This document shows positions 49,401 to 57,346 of a stretch of 64,000 nucleotides of DNA, piece after piece. The position numbers were made by a program, and so were the translations under genes. Positions within the stretch are counted from its first letter, which is position 1. The number at the start of each line of letters is the position of its first letter. Source of the stretch: Phalacrocorax aristotelis (taxonomy: Eukaryota; Chordata; Aves; Suliformes; Phalacrocoracidae); NCBI RefSeq assembly GCF_949628215.1, contig NC_134297.1, forward strand, positions 248,001 to 312,000. Reading direction: 5' to 3'. The notes below the pieces were generated by a model. That model was given only the letters and a program-made list of their open reading frames with translations, searched no databases and was not told the origin of the DNA.

Positions 49401-52400
49401 TTTCCAACTAAAGATCTCAGAGGACACTCCACCTTCAAATGAGAAACTGTCCTGAAGGTCCTGGCTGACGCTGCCATCTCTGCCTAGAGGCATAGCAGCA
49501 TAACCTGTACCACTACGGATCCATAAAGTTGCACGGACTGTCAACAAAGCTGTCAGAAGCACTAAACCAGCAACGCAGCTGTTCCAATCAGCTCTCGAAA
49601 AGGTTTATTTAATTTTACAACAGAGTAATCAGAACAACGCTTTACTCCTCTTCCTGTTCACCATCTTGGGTTTGGCCCCAGTTAAACTGCACCTCATCTT
49701 CTTGGAAAGAGGTACGCTATTTTGAGAAGCTCATTCGAAAGCCTGCTTAGTAACTACGGCACAATATCTAAGAGACTCCTCTTCTTCCCGCAGAGTAAAC
49801 ATCCTCAGAGGCTGGCAATAAGTAGCCCCGAGACAAACACCGGGCGCGCTCTGCGCTCATGTGGAGTCATCTGGGAGTTCAGGGAGACGCTTCCCAAGCG
49901 ATTACTGGTGATGCAACGCCGCTAACAAGCGGCAGACTGCTCCGAGTTACTGTTACGTACCGAGCCGGCTGAGGCTCCGCTCGGCCCGTCGTTCTTTAAC
50001 TGGACAAAAACTGAATGGGAGAGACGCACAGAGTCTGCTGGGACTTCGCCTCGCAACAGCACCAATCTACGCTGCACGTCCCGAGAGCACAGAGTTGCTC
50101 TTGGATGGGTCACCTCGACACAACAACCCCCAGACCGGAACACCAGGAGCATACACCCCGCGACCGCCTTGCAGCTGCACCCTCCGCAATCAACCACAAC
50201 AATACAACTGTGATTAGGACCGCAGCGTCGGGGTCCCTCGGACAACACCTAATTTCAGATTTGTGGGGCTCGAGCACAGCCAGCACCTGTTCTGACAGCA
50301 TGACTGAGCACACAGGTCGGTGCTGCCAGCTTGCTAGAAGGAAAATGAGAATATCCAGTGCTAGGAGGTAGCAGTACAGCCAGGCTCTCGCTACCCAGCC
50401 AAACCGCGAGCAGCAGAGCAGACTAACTTCCAGCAGCAGCCCACTAACGAAACACAATTGGTCCCCGCTTTCCACAGAGTCCCGGTTCCATCCTGGACAA
50501 AGAATCCAGATTTACAATTTCCAGTCTGAACAAAGACGGATGCTTTTTAGAGCACAGTCTCATTCTGGTGGCAACAAGCTTTCAATGCCACCTCCAAGGA
50601 AGACGGTCAGCCAAACTATTACCTAGAAAGATTTAGTTTGCAGCCAGTGAGGGAAAAGCAAGACCAAAGCCTCCCGGACCACATCTAAGAGACCACTGGC
50701 AACACACGGCTGCTGGCAAGCGAAGGCTCTCTCTCCTCGTTCCATAATAGATGTTTAGAAAGCAATGTTTCAGCTGGACTCGGACAACCAAGGAAAGGAA
50801 ATTCTGGAGCTTGTTGTTAAATAAAAGTAGACGTAACTAACCAAACTGCCCAACGCACCAAAGCGGCGGACTGCAAAACTTCAGTGACTTCGGCACACAG
50901 ACAGCTATGCTCTGAAGTTGCTGTATTGATGCATTTGAAAAAAAAAAAATCTAGAGCAGTGGCAAGCTTATCTTTCATAGAATCATAGAATCTTTTGCTC
51001 CTAAAGAAACACACGCCACCTGGTAAAGCACAAAAGTGCTGTTAAAATTGAACTATGCTTTGTAGCTTGGCTCAGGGGTAACAGCTCACCCCTCTGGGGG
51101 AACTTTGTGGTATCCCTTTACCTTGAGAACTCACTCGCTGCTGGTGCACAAGACTGAACTGAGGGGACTGACCACAACAAACTGCAACACTTTCAGTAGA
51201 AAAACCCCTAAGATCATCAAAACCCCAGGGGCTTACGCTGCACAGGCACCTAGCTAAAAGGACTTAATTGCCAGAGAAGCATCATGTTGGAGTAGTTAGC
51301 CAGAACCCACGTTCTTTGCCAAGGTCATCCCCAGTGGCCGCCGCTGCTGGAGAGAGACGTGGCATCTCGTGTCATCAGTGACTCCCTTTGTCTCCCCTTG
51401 GGTCAGTTGGGGGCAGCTGTCCCGGCCGCGTCCCCCTCCCAGCTCCTCATGCATCCTGGCCCTGCTCGCTGGCGGGGCGGTGAGAGAAGCAGAAAAAGGC
51501 CTTGATGCCACACAAGCCCAGCTCAGCAGTAACTAAAACATCCCTGTGTTATCAGCACTGTTGCCAGCACAAATCCAAAATGTAGCCCTGTATCAGCTGC
51601 TAGGAAGAAAACTAGCTCTATCCCAGCCAAAACCAGCACAAGTGACAAACCTTGGCTGCTTTGCAACCTGAACGAACAAAACAAAGTCCCGAGACAAACA
51701 CAACCGAAGCCTGAACCGAACACTGGAAAACCTGCAGCGAGCGTGTTCCCTCGCGCACGTGCACAGGAGAAAGGCACCTGTGCACACTGCTGCCCACCAG
51801 CCGGTGGAAGCCATCGGCACGGTTTCACAAGCGCTCAGCAGGGACGCGCTCGGAAGCCAGTTAAAAGAGGCTGAGAAGCGAACGACCGATGCAGAGAGTT
51901 ACCCAGTCTCTTCCCTCATTTCCTCCAAACACAGTACAGTAAGATCTGTAGTTCAGCGTTGACAACAATATGGAAGCCCGCAGTGAAAGATGCTGCTGCA
52001 AGGGTCTGTCCCGTGAGTTTCCCAGCTGAAGGAAGTGCCCCTGGACCAAACGGGTCAGCACGCATCGCTGCTGCTTCTATAACTGTCTTACCTACCCATC
52101 ACTGCTGTTGGTGAGGTGAGCAATGTCACCTTCCATCAAAACCAGCTTCTCCCGGGGAACCCCAAATTCTTTGCGCCAGAAAGCGTCACAAAACCACCCC
52201 TCTGAGGGTTTCGAGTACTGCGTAACGCTGACCGAATTGTGGAAACAGGGAACTCACCAGCACGGTTAAAACGTGTACTTGGACTTTCACACTTCTGACA
52301 ACGGAGAGTTCGAGTCTTCGGAAAGGAGAAAAAGCGCGAAGGAGCCCGCCGTCTCTCGGGCCGCGACCTGCACTGTCTTCACGGTGCACCTCTTGTTTTA

Positions 52401-55400
52401 CATCAACACCTGCGAGCGGTTCTCTCCTCACGCATGTGCAGCAATTACGGGTAACGCAACAGGCAGGGCTCTGCACCTCTGCTTCATGGATTAAAGCACC
52501 CAGGCAGTTTTACCGCGACCATTCAACGTAATGCCAGGAGAGGAAATTTTGAGGCAGACGGAATTTTAATGCCCGTGGAGAACTGAAATTATCAGTACTC
52601 CCAGCCCAGGCGTGTCCGCGGCGGCATCGTGGATGCCACTCCTTCCTCCCAGCACATGGATCTAGTACCATTTCCGAACAAGCCAGCCGTCGGTGAACAT
52701 CTAAGACTCTAGCATTTACCTCGTAAAAAATGATGATCCATGTATAATTACAGCAGTGCTACTAGAGACACCGTCATCGCCACTACGCTCCATTCCAAGC
52801 CTCAAGTTTCTGCAGCTTTCAAGCTCATGCAGATTTATGGAGTAAACTGTCAACACGCATCCAACAGGCTCTCAACTTTTACGTCCCAAAGCTTCAATTA
52901 AACTTCAGAGACAGGGAGAGAGCTCTGAAGTGGCAGGCGTAGCAGGTACTTAGCAGCTATACGCGAGCTTGTCTTATGCCAAATATCGACATAACAAATC
53001 AAGAAAACACAGCCAAGTTCCCCTCGTTACTAAAGTGTCATTCGCATCGAGCAGAAATCCAGCACGGGTGCCACCGTTCATCAGCCAGTTATAGCTTCAC
53101 TGTGCAAAAAGTCCCCCCCCAACCCTTGCGGTGCCAAAAGCAAGTATCGTAATGTTGTTCCCTTAAAGCGAGTCAGTTTCAAGATAACTCAGCGAAACAC
53201 CACTCTGCAGCAGAAGTCAAGGATTTGTACAAAGTCACCAGAAACCCGGGGAGCCCGCAACACCTCCCAGAATTCAGGCACCTTTCAGATGACAGATAGA
53301 AGCTGCTATGTTCCGCAAAACGAGCGAGGAGACAAGGGCACAATACTTGCTCCGGACTTTTTTGTTGCATCAAATTTTTAGAGCAGTGCACAATTTCAAC
53401 AGGTATTTGCACAAGTGAACACTGGAACGCAGCATGCCACCAAGAGGTCAAAAAAAATAAGCACGCAGAGCAGAAGTCGTAGAGAACGAGATAACACAGT
53501 TTCCTTGCCGGATCACCACCGGCTCCCGAAGCCAAAGCGACACCTCAGAGGCTACTCGTGATGCAGAACACCAACTCGGCTTGGCCCCGGCTTGCACCCT
53601 CAACCTTGCAGAAGGGGAATGGTGCAGGCATCAGGCAGTTATGCAAAGGACACGGCAAGCCCTAGTAAGCAGGGGTCTTCTGGAAGCCCCCTGTGGAAGA
53701 ACATCTCCACTCAAAGCAGGGTACCATGTGGGCACCAGAACGCCACCGCTTCTGCACCAACACGCGGCCGCCCTCTCCTCTAAAGAGACCCATTTCCAAG
53801 ATCTGCTAGAGCTCTTCTCACATCCTCCACTCCCACCCCACAGCAAACTCATACCGCAGGAGAGAAGAACTTCCCCCAGCACTTCTGGCGACTGGCAGTG
53901 GCAGCATGTCTTTGCTGTAATGCACGCAGAGTAAGTCACAGGCCAGAAGAAAGAGGTCCTTCGGTGCAAAAACACTCTGCTTCTTGAGCATCACCAAAGG
54001 AAAGAACGCAACTTGGTGAGCCAACTAAATCGGAATACTTGAGAGCATCCGCTCCCCGAGTACACCAGCACATGTTGCAAATTCAGAGCGAGGAAAAGCA
54101 CCCTGGGTCTACCCCCTCCTGCTCCCAGGTGCTCAGGTGAATCTCAACCTGCGGGCACCAAGCCACAAGGAACTTTCATCGTTACTTTCCACTGTAGGTA
54201 AAGTTATTAGACAGAAGATTTTAGTAGCTAAATAGAAAAGTGACATCAGAACTAAAATTCTAAAGATCCAAGAGACACGTCTTCATCAGCCGCTAGCACC
54301 AAAAACACATTCAAGATATTTTTATTTTAAAGCAAAGATGCCCAAAGGCCAAACTCACAGAGACCTTTCAGAGATGTTTTTCTGAGATGCAAAAATATAC
54401 TTCAAGACAAGTGGAATTAAAAAAAATAGTCCAATATCATCTTAGAAAAAAAGAAACAAGAGAAGAAACAAAGCAACTCACCTCCCCCCACATAAAAACC
54501 TCCCGAGTTGTCAACTCTGTGGTCAGGTTGGTTAGCCAGATTTCAGTCATTTCTGCCACTGACCTAGCGCTCATGAGGTATTAACTTCTTTCAAGTAGAC
54601 CCAGTAAATTCCATTGAACCTGGTCCATTGCAAGCAGGAAAACACGCAAGTATCCTAAACCACAGCCTTTGCGACAGCGGCATTAGATAAAAGGGATGCT
54701 GGCGGGCCGTCTGAGCTAAGACGCAAAGCGCTGTGCTGGTGAGGGTACTCGATCACAGCTCTGCGCGTGCAAACGCGACCCCCGTCCTCCCCTCACCCTG
54801 GCCCGCTGGGGCTGCAACTCTGCAGCCCAGGATTACTCCAGCTCAGCTGCGAGCGACTAGCTCCGCTTCACGGCACCCAGCAGAAAACACCAACACCCAG
54901 CCGGAAAGAGACAAGAAAACCGTATTTTTATGCGTGTTTTAATCAACTCTGATATCGCCAGCGACGGAAAAGCCAAGTGACTGCCCTTTAAAGGGGCAAA
55001 ATATAGACAAAGATAGGCTCACCCGCTCCCCAGCTGACAATCTGCCTGCAGAGGAGGATACGGAACTGGCCTTTCAAAAAAAAATAAAAAAATAAAGCAT
55101 TTCTGCTACAAAGGACCTGGGGAATTTTCCTACCGGCGCAAGGACGCAGCTAACAAGTGATGCAAAACAAGAATCGGGGGAAAGGAACGCCGCAGCTCGT
55201 AGTAAGTAACACACCCCCATCATGTCTTCCCTGTTCTGTCAATAGGTGGGTTGTTGTCAGACTCCTGCTCTGGCTGCCTTCAGAAGGCTTTAAAGACAAA
55301 AAATGATGGCAGGAAGAAGAGCAACTCAAAAAAAAAAAAAAACCCAAAACCCAAAAAAGGGGCAGCCAGGTGCCAGCAAACCGCACTCGCGCCAGGCCGG

Positions 55401-56352
55401 GCCCCGCCGCCCCCGGGGCCGGGCCGGGCGTCCCGGGGCGGGCGGGGGGCACCGACACCCCAGCCCCAGCCCCCCCGAGCCCCCGCTGCCGGCGAAGGGC
55501 GCCTCACCCCGCAGAGCATCCTCCGCAACGGGAGGAACGCCAGCCCGCCGACCCGCTTCGCCCCCCGCCGTCCCCGCCGCGGGGAGAGGAGCCGCCCCCC
55601 CGCCCTGATCCTACCTCCCGGTGGCGGGGAGCGCGCCCCGCGGGGGGCGCGGGAGAGGCGGCGGCGGGAGAAGGATAATGGAGGCGGCGGCGGGGAAGAC
55701 ACACCGGCGGCGAGCTGCGTGCGCGGGGAGGGACGGCGCGGAGGCGGGGGGCGGCCGGTGCGCCCCCCCCCTTCCCCGGGCAGGCGGCGGCGGCGGGGCG
55801 CGCCCTTTGTGCGGGGAGCGGCGGCGCGGGAGGTGTGTCCGGGCCGGGGCCGTGCGGGCAGGGGGGTGTGCCGCCCGCCGGGGCGGAGCGGGGATGCTGC
55901 GGGGCCGGGACCCGCGGGCCGCGGCGCGGCGCGGCGCGCCGCGCCCTCCCTCCCTCCCCCGCCCGTCCCCCCCCCCCCCCCACCCCGCCGCCCCTCCTCA
56001 CCTCTCCGCTGCCCGCCTCAGCGCCGCAGGCCGCGCGGAACCGCCGCAGGTTGATGCCGATGGCGGCCGAGACCTGGAGCGCCGCGTCGAAGCCGGGTCC
56101 CACCCCGGCCGCGGGGCCCCCGGAGCCGCCGGAGCCCGGCGCTGCCCCGCCTCCCCCGCTTCCCGCCGCCCCGCCGGAGCACGGGCCGCCGCGCTCCCCC
56201 TCGCCCGCCGCCGGCGGCGTCGCCGCTGCCGGTTCGGCGGCTCGCAGGCTCCGCACGGCCGGCACCCGCAGCCGGGACCCCCCCAGCCCCCGGCGGCCCC
56301 AGCCACCGCTGCCGGGCCGGGCAGGGAAGCGCCACCGACCGCTGTGCGCCAT
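11626..56352 (-). CDS. KMT2A: KMT2A (MLL1), histone H3-lysine-4 methyltransferase, complete 35-exon coding region
   Basis: KMT2A is a nuclear chromatin regulator that methylates H3K4 at HOX and other genes, working with menin, LEDGF and WDR5-RBBP5-ASH2L-DPY30. I placed 35 coding exons from splice consensus and homology. Their summed length is 11,817 nt, exactly 3,938 codons plus TAG, against about 3,969 aa for human, and every junction phase agrees. All family hallmarks are present: menin-binding N-terminus, three AT-hooks, CXXC, PHD1-3, bromodomain, extended PHD, FYRN, two taspase-1 sites, transactivation motif, FYRC, WDR5-binding motif, SET and post-SET. Domain blocks are listed separately. 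The start ATG (56352-56350) has a good AAGATGG context. The reading frame stays open upstream, so the start rests on homology to MAHS in human. One intron uses a GC donor. Confidence 0.98.
13823..15654 (-). CDS. KMT2A: KMT2A exons 28-31: FYRC domain and WDR5-interaction (Win) motif
   Basis: Exons are 15590-15654, 15040-15210, 14307-14381 and 13823-13997. They encode residues about 3578-3740: a variable linker ([20 protein letters not shown]), [19 protein letters not shown], the FYRC domain ([60 protein letters not shown]) and the Win motif [14 protein letters not shown] pairs with FYRN after taspase cleavage, and the Win arginine binds WDR5. Exon 31 ends CTGAG|GCAAGT, so the intron 13425-13822 begins with GC. 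A GTAAGG 21 nt downstream (exon end 13802) would keep frame. The linker is shorter than in human. Confidence 0.95.
14915..14940. repeat. (TTTTG)n simple repeat
   Basis: A short run of TTTTG units lies in a KMT2A intron between exons 29 and 30. Confidence 0.8.
17646..21957 (-). CDS. KMT2A: KMT2A exon 27: taspase-1 sites and transactivation domain (4.3-kb exon)
   Basis: A single 4,312-nt exon encodes residues about 2141-3578. The acceptor at 21957 precedes [20 protein letters not shown], and the donor GG|GTAAG ends it at 17646. Taspase-1 site 1, QVDGADD, lies at 20461-20441 (about residue 2640), and site 2, [10 protein letters not shown], at 20305-20276 (about residue 2692). Cleavage would give the MLL-N and MLL-C halves. 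The CBP/KIX-binding activation motif [14 protein letters not shown] starts near 19913 (about residue 2822). The rest is Ser/Pro/Gln-rich, low complexity and less conserved. Open frames on the plus strand across this exon are shadows. The introns on both sides (17645-15655, 22614-21958) show no genes. Confidence 0.97.
22615..24337 (-). CDS. KMT2A: KMT2A exons 23-26: FYRN domain and following linker
   Basis: Exons are 24220-24337, 24057-24135, 23642-23802 and 22615-22800 (residues about 1960-2141). They read [10 protein letters not shown]-like sequence, [60 protein letters not shown] and [20 protein letters not shown], the FYRN module that heterodimerises with FYRC of the C-terminal fragment. 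Exon 26 encodes the less conserved [19 protein letters not shown] and [20 protein letters not shown] stretch. All phases join, and GT-AG borders are clear. A poly-T run at about 23455-23478 lies in the intron between exons 25 and 26... that is, below 23642. Confidence 0.95.
24622..26484 (-). CDS. KMT2A: KMT2A exons 20-22: extended PHD (PHD4) module
   Basis: Exons are 26378-26484, 26098-26235 and 24622-24780 (residues about 1825-1959). Cysteine and histidine ligands run through [77 protein letters not shown] and [20 protein letters not shown], the zinc-knuckle plus atypical PHD fold. The intron between exons 21 and 22 (24781-26097, 1.3 kb) holds a (CCAA)n-like simple repeat at 25897-25978 and nothing else recognisable. 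Confidence 0.96.
25897..25978. repeat. (CCAA)n-rich simple repeat
   Basis: Imperfect CCAA/CCCA/CAAA units lie in the intron between KMT2A exons 21 and 22. Confidence 0.8.
26877..29012 (-). CDS. KMT2A: KMT2A exons 16-19: bromodomain region
   Basis: Exons are 28839-29012, 27911-28021, 27589-27662 and 26877-27070 (residues about 1641-1825). They encode [96 protein letters not shown] and [19 protein letters not shown], followed by a proline-rich tail. This is the bromodomain that packs against PHD3 and contributes to CYP33/PPIE-linked switching in the human protein. Phases join with no break. Confidence 0.95.
29593..32449 (-). CDS. KMT2A: KMT2A exons 11-15: PHD fingers 1-3
   Basis: Exons are 32303-32449, 31920-32015, 31007-31127, 30110-30223 and 29593-29777, with lengths 147, 96, 121, 114 and 185 nt. 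The first four match the human exon lengths I remember. They encode [40 protein letters not shown] (PHD1), [20 protein letters not shown] and [20 protein letters not shown] (PHD2), then [40 protein letters not shown] and [20 protein letters not shown] (PHD3, the H3K4me3 reader). In human this part of the gene is the leukaemia breakpoint cluster region. The intron between exons 11 and 12 has a CpG-rich patch at about 32150-32300. Confidence 0.97.
33649..36459 (-). CDS. KMT2A: KMT2A exons 7-10: linker between CXXC and PHD fingers
   Basis: Exons are 36088-36459, 35391-35464, 34621-34749 and 33649-33762 (residues about 1190-1419). Exon 7 is lysine-rich and weakly conserved ([40 protein letters not shown]). 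Exon 8 reads [20 protein letters not shown]. Exon 9 reads [20 protein letters not shown] and [11 protein letters not shown]. Exon 10 reads [20 protein letters not shown] and [16 protein letters not shown], the lead-in to PHD1. Introns 32450-33648 and 33763-34620 hold no recognisable gene. Confidence 0.95.
37275..39436 (-). CDS. KMT2A: KMT2A exons 4-6: CXXC zinc finger
   Basis: Exons are 39259-39436, 38628-38862 and 37275-37339 (residues about 1031-1190). Exon 4 reads [40 protein letters not shown] and [16 protein letters not shown]. Exon 5 ends with the CXXC domain: [44 protein letters not shown]. Exon 6 finishes it with [20 protein letters not shown]. This domain binds unmethylated CpG DNA, and the eight zinc cysteines and the KFGG loop are intact. 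A T-rich tract of about 17 nt forms the exon 5 acceptor pyrimidine tract. Introns of 1.2-1.3 kb on each side hold only a CA/CG-alternating patch near 38990-39050. Confidence 0.97.
38990..39055. repeat. Alternating purine-pyrimidine (GT/CG/CA) patch
   Basis: An imperfect GTGTG/CACACG/GCGTG alternation lies in the KMT2A intron between exons 4 and 5, a degenerate dinucleotide repeat with Z-DNA potential. Confidence 0.6.
40741..44667 (-). CDS. KMT2A: KMT2A exons 2-3: LEDGF-contact segment, AT-hooks and speckled-nuclear-localisation region
   Basis: Exon 2 is 44598-44667 (70 nt, [20 protein letters not shown]). Exon 3 is 40741-43409 (2,669 nt). Together they encode residues 118-1030. Three AT-hooks are visible: [30 protein letters not shown] and [15 protein letters not shown]. 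Also conserved are [100 protein letters not shown] and [20 protein letters not shown]. The exon 2 part continues the menin/LEDGF contact segment. Exon 3 ends GCACAG|GTACTC. The introns between exons 1-2 and 2-3 show no coding homology. Plus-strand open frames across exon 3 are shadows. Confidence 0.97.
46793..46820. repeat. C-run repeat (C5-8 separated by A)
   Basis: Runs of five to eight C separated by single A bases lie in KMT2A intron 1. On the KMT2A strand this reads as four G runs, so it has G-quadruplex potential. A CpG-rich patch follows at about 46880-47090. Confidence 0.85.
49604..49700 (-). other. Terminal-exon-like sequence in KMT2A intron 1 (origin unknown)
   Basis: On the minus strand an acceptor-like pyrimidine stretch CCTCTTTCCAAG ends at 49701. 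It is followed by an open frame [18 protein letters not shown] with TAA at 49644-49642 and AATAAA at 49609-49604. The acidic C-terminus, stop and poly(A) signal 33 nt later look like the last exon of a gene or the 3' end of a retrocopied mRNA. I do not recognise the protein. If spliced directly from KMT2A exon 1 (phase 0), the frame would instead read [20 protein letters not shown] and then stop soon after. No poly(A) tail is seen after the signal. Confidence 0.35.
50976..50992 (-). repeat. CR1-like 3' terminal octamer repeat
   Basis: On the minus strand this reads GATTCTATGATTCTATG, the tandem octamer that ends avian CR1 LINEs. The adjoining sequence (about 51000-51290) does not clearly match a CR1 body from memory, so this is either a heavily decayed or very short 3' remnant. 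Confidence 0.4.
51360..51640 (-). mobile_element. Solo LTR piece related to the element at 5729 (fossil)
   Basis: Read on the minus strand from 51640, it begins TGTGCTGGTTTTGGCTGGGA and shares several blocks, in the same order, with the LTR at 5729-6058: TTTTAGCTGGGA-like start, GATAACAC..GATGTTTTAG, and GTGCATGAGGAGCTGGGAGG-like core (here GATGCATGAGGAGCTGGGAG). No internal viral region is present. It looks incomplete and older or from a diverged subfamily. It lies in KMT2A intron 1 in the same orientation as the gene. The low-coordinate boundary is uncertain and could reach about 51300. Confidence 0.6.
56002..56352 (-). CDS. KMT2A: KMT2A exon 1: menin-binding N-terminus
   Basis: The exon encodes 117 residues from [17 protein letters not shown] to the phase-0 donor [20 protein letters not shown] is the high-affinity menin-binding motif. 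[20 protein letters not shown] and FRA correspond to the conserved second half of human exon 1. Between them is Gly/Ala/Pro-rich low-complexity sequence shorter than the human polyserine/polyalanine stretch. The frame is open upstream to 57012, so the start codon is chosen by homology and Kozak context. Confidence 0.95.
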
Positions 56353-56354
56353 CT

Positions 56355-56441
56355 TTACTGTGAGGCGACGAGCCAGAGAGCGGGGCCGGGCCGCGCCCCG
56401 CGCCCTGGATATCGCTTCGACGGCACGCAGAGCTCCTGCAT
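56355..56441 (-). promoter_or_regulatory. Upstream ORF ending two bases before the KMT2A start codon
   Basis: An ATG at 56441-56439, inside the first tandem-repeat unit, opens a 28-codon frame (MQELCVPSKRYPG... ending LWLVASQ) whose TAA at 56357-56355 lies two bases before the KMT2A ATG at 56352. Further in-frame ATGs lie upstream, to 56774. If the mRNA starts upstream of 56441, this uORF could restrain KMT2A translation. The transcript start is not known. Confidence 0.45.
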
Positions 56442-56930
56442 AACAGAGGGCGCTATGCAGGTTGCGGGGCCCCGCCATCCCGCGGCCCGGGCCCCTGGGT
56501 AACCCGTGCGCCACGGGTGCTGGCCCGGCATAACGCTGGGCAATATGCAGGGCCCCGGGTTCGCGCCCCAGCACGGCCCGCCGCCCTGGATAGCCCAGCC
56601 TTCCGCCGCCGCCGTCCACGATAACTCGGCGGGCCATGCAGGCGCGGGGCACCTGGCGAGCGGGCCCCGGACCCTGGCTGCCGCAGAACGGAGCCGCAGG
56701 CAGCCCGCATAACAGCGACGGCAATGCCGAGAGAGAGCGCGGTTCGCTGGCGCCCGGGACCGCGCATACGGCATGGGCCGCCCCGCCAGCCCCCTCCATA
56801 GCGCCAGGCCGTATGCGGAGCGCGGGGCGCCGCTCGGCGCGGCCCCGTGCCCGGCATGGGGCTAGAAGCGCGGGCGGGCGCCCCGCATACCGGCGGCGCG
56901 CAGCCAGGGCGCGGGGCCGGCGGCGAGGCG
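56402..56930. repeat. Six-unit tandem array, 89-90 bp period, upstream of KMT2A start codon
   Basis: Diverged copies share a CCCTGG-GATA opening and a CATAAC ... TATGCAGG core. The CATA/ATA core occurs at 56439, 56529, 56619, 56708, 56797 and 56886, a spacing of 90, 90, 89, 89 and 89 bp. The CCCTGG motif recurs at 56403, 56493, 56584 and 56671. In unit 1 the core is a perfect inverted repeat (CCTGCATA, 11-nt loop, TATGCAGG; 56435-56461), and unit 2 retains GCATA/TATGC arms. Units 4-6 are more decayed. The array lies in the CpG island, within the KMT2A 5'UTR or core promoter. Confidence 0.85.
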
Positions 56931-57202
56931 GGAGGGCGGCGGGGCGGGCCCGGCCCGCGGTCCCCCGCCGCCCCTGACAGGGCGCCCACCCCGGGGACCC
57001 CGCGGGCTGCACCCACCCTTCCCCCGGGCCGGGGCGGAGCGAGGGCCGGGGCGCCGGGCCCGCTCGGGGAGCGAGGGAGCCGCTCTCTGAGGGCGGGGGA
57101 CACCGGGGACGGCCGCCCCGGGAGGTGCGAAGGGGCGGCGGCGGCCTGGTGCCGTGAGCTGGCGTCGTCAGCCCTTCCCGCCGCCTCCCCGGCCGCTCCT
57201 AC

Positions 57203-57346
57203 CTGCTCCCCCTCGCCCCGCTCGCCCGGTGGGGCCGGCTCGGCGTCCCGCCGGGTGCCACCGCCCGGAGGAAGGTGATGATGGCGATGGCACCGGGCCA
57301 GCGGCTCCCTCCGGTCCCCGGCGCCGTGCCGCAGGCTCGCCTCCAT
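57203..57346 (-). CDS. Candidate alternative first coding exon of KMT2A
   Basis: On the minus strand an ATG in a strong context (AAGATGG, 57346-57344) opens 48 codons (MEASLRHGAGDRREPLARCH, HHHLPPGGGTRRDAEPAPPG, ERGEGEQ) that end exactly at a good donor GAGCAG|GTAGGA. The phase (0) equals that of exon 1, so splicing to exon 2 (DEQFLGFG) would give an in-frame KMT2A isoform without the menin-binding motif. This is inference. No transcript evidence is available here, and the 48 residues match nothing I recognise. A TATA-like element lies about 90 bp upstream. Confidence 0.35.

Larger units (their letters stand above)
44668..56001 (-). other. KMT2A: KMT2A intron 1 (11.3 kb)
   Basis: This is the longest intron of the gene in the window. 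It carries a CpG-rich patch with an adjacent C-run repeat (46793-47090), a terminal-exon-like sequence (49604-49700), a short CR1-tail-like motif (50976-50992) and a solo LTR piece (about 51360-51640). The other open frames in it, such as 47959-48429 and 50110-50475 on the minus strand, have no homology I recognise and no supporting splice pattern. The remainder shows nothing identifiable. Confidence 0.85.

Noticed and set aside
47959-50475. Minus-strand frames of 121-156 codons in KMT2A intron 1, one rather hydrophobic
   Set aside because: No recognisable domain, no matching splice sites or conservation evidence. They are treated as chance.
55251-57012. Very long overlapping open frames on both strands (up to 502 codons)
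   Set aside because: They lie in the KMT2A CpG island, where stop codons are rare. Only exon 1 (56002-56352), and possibly 57203-57346, have splice and homology support.
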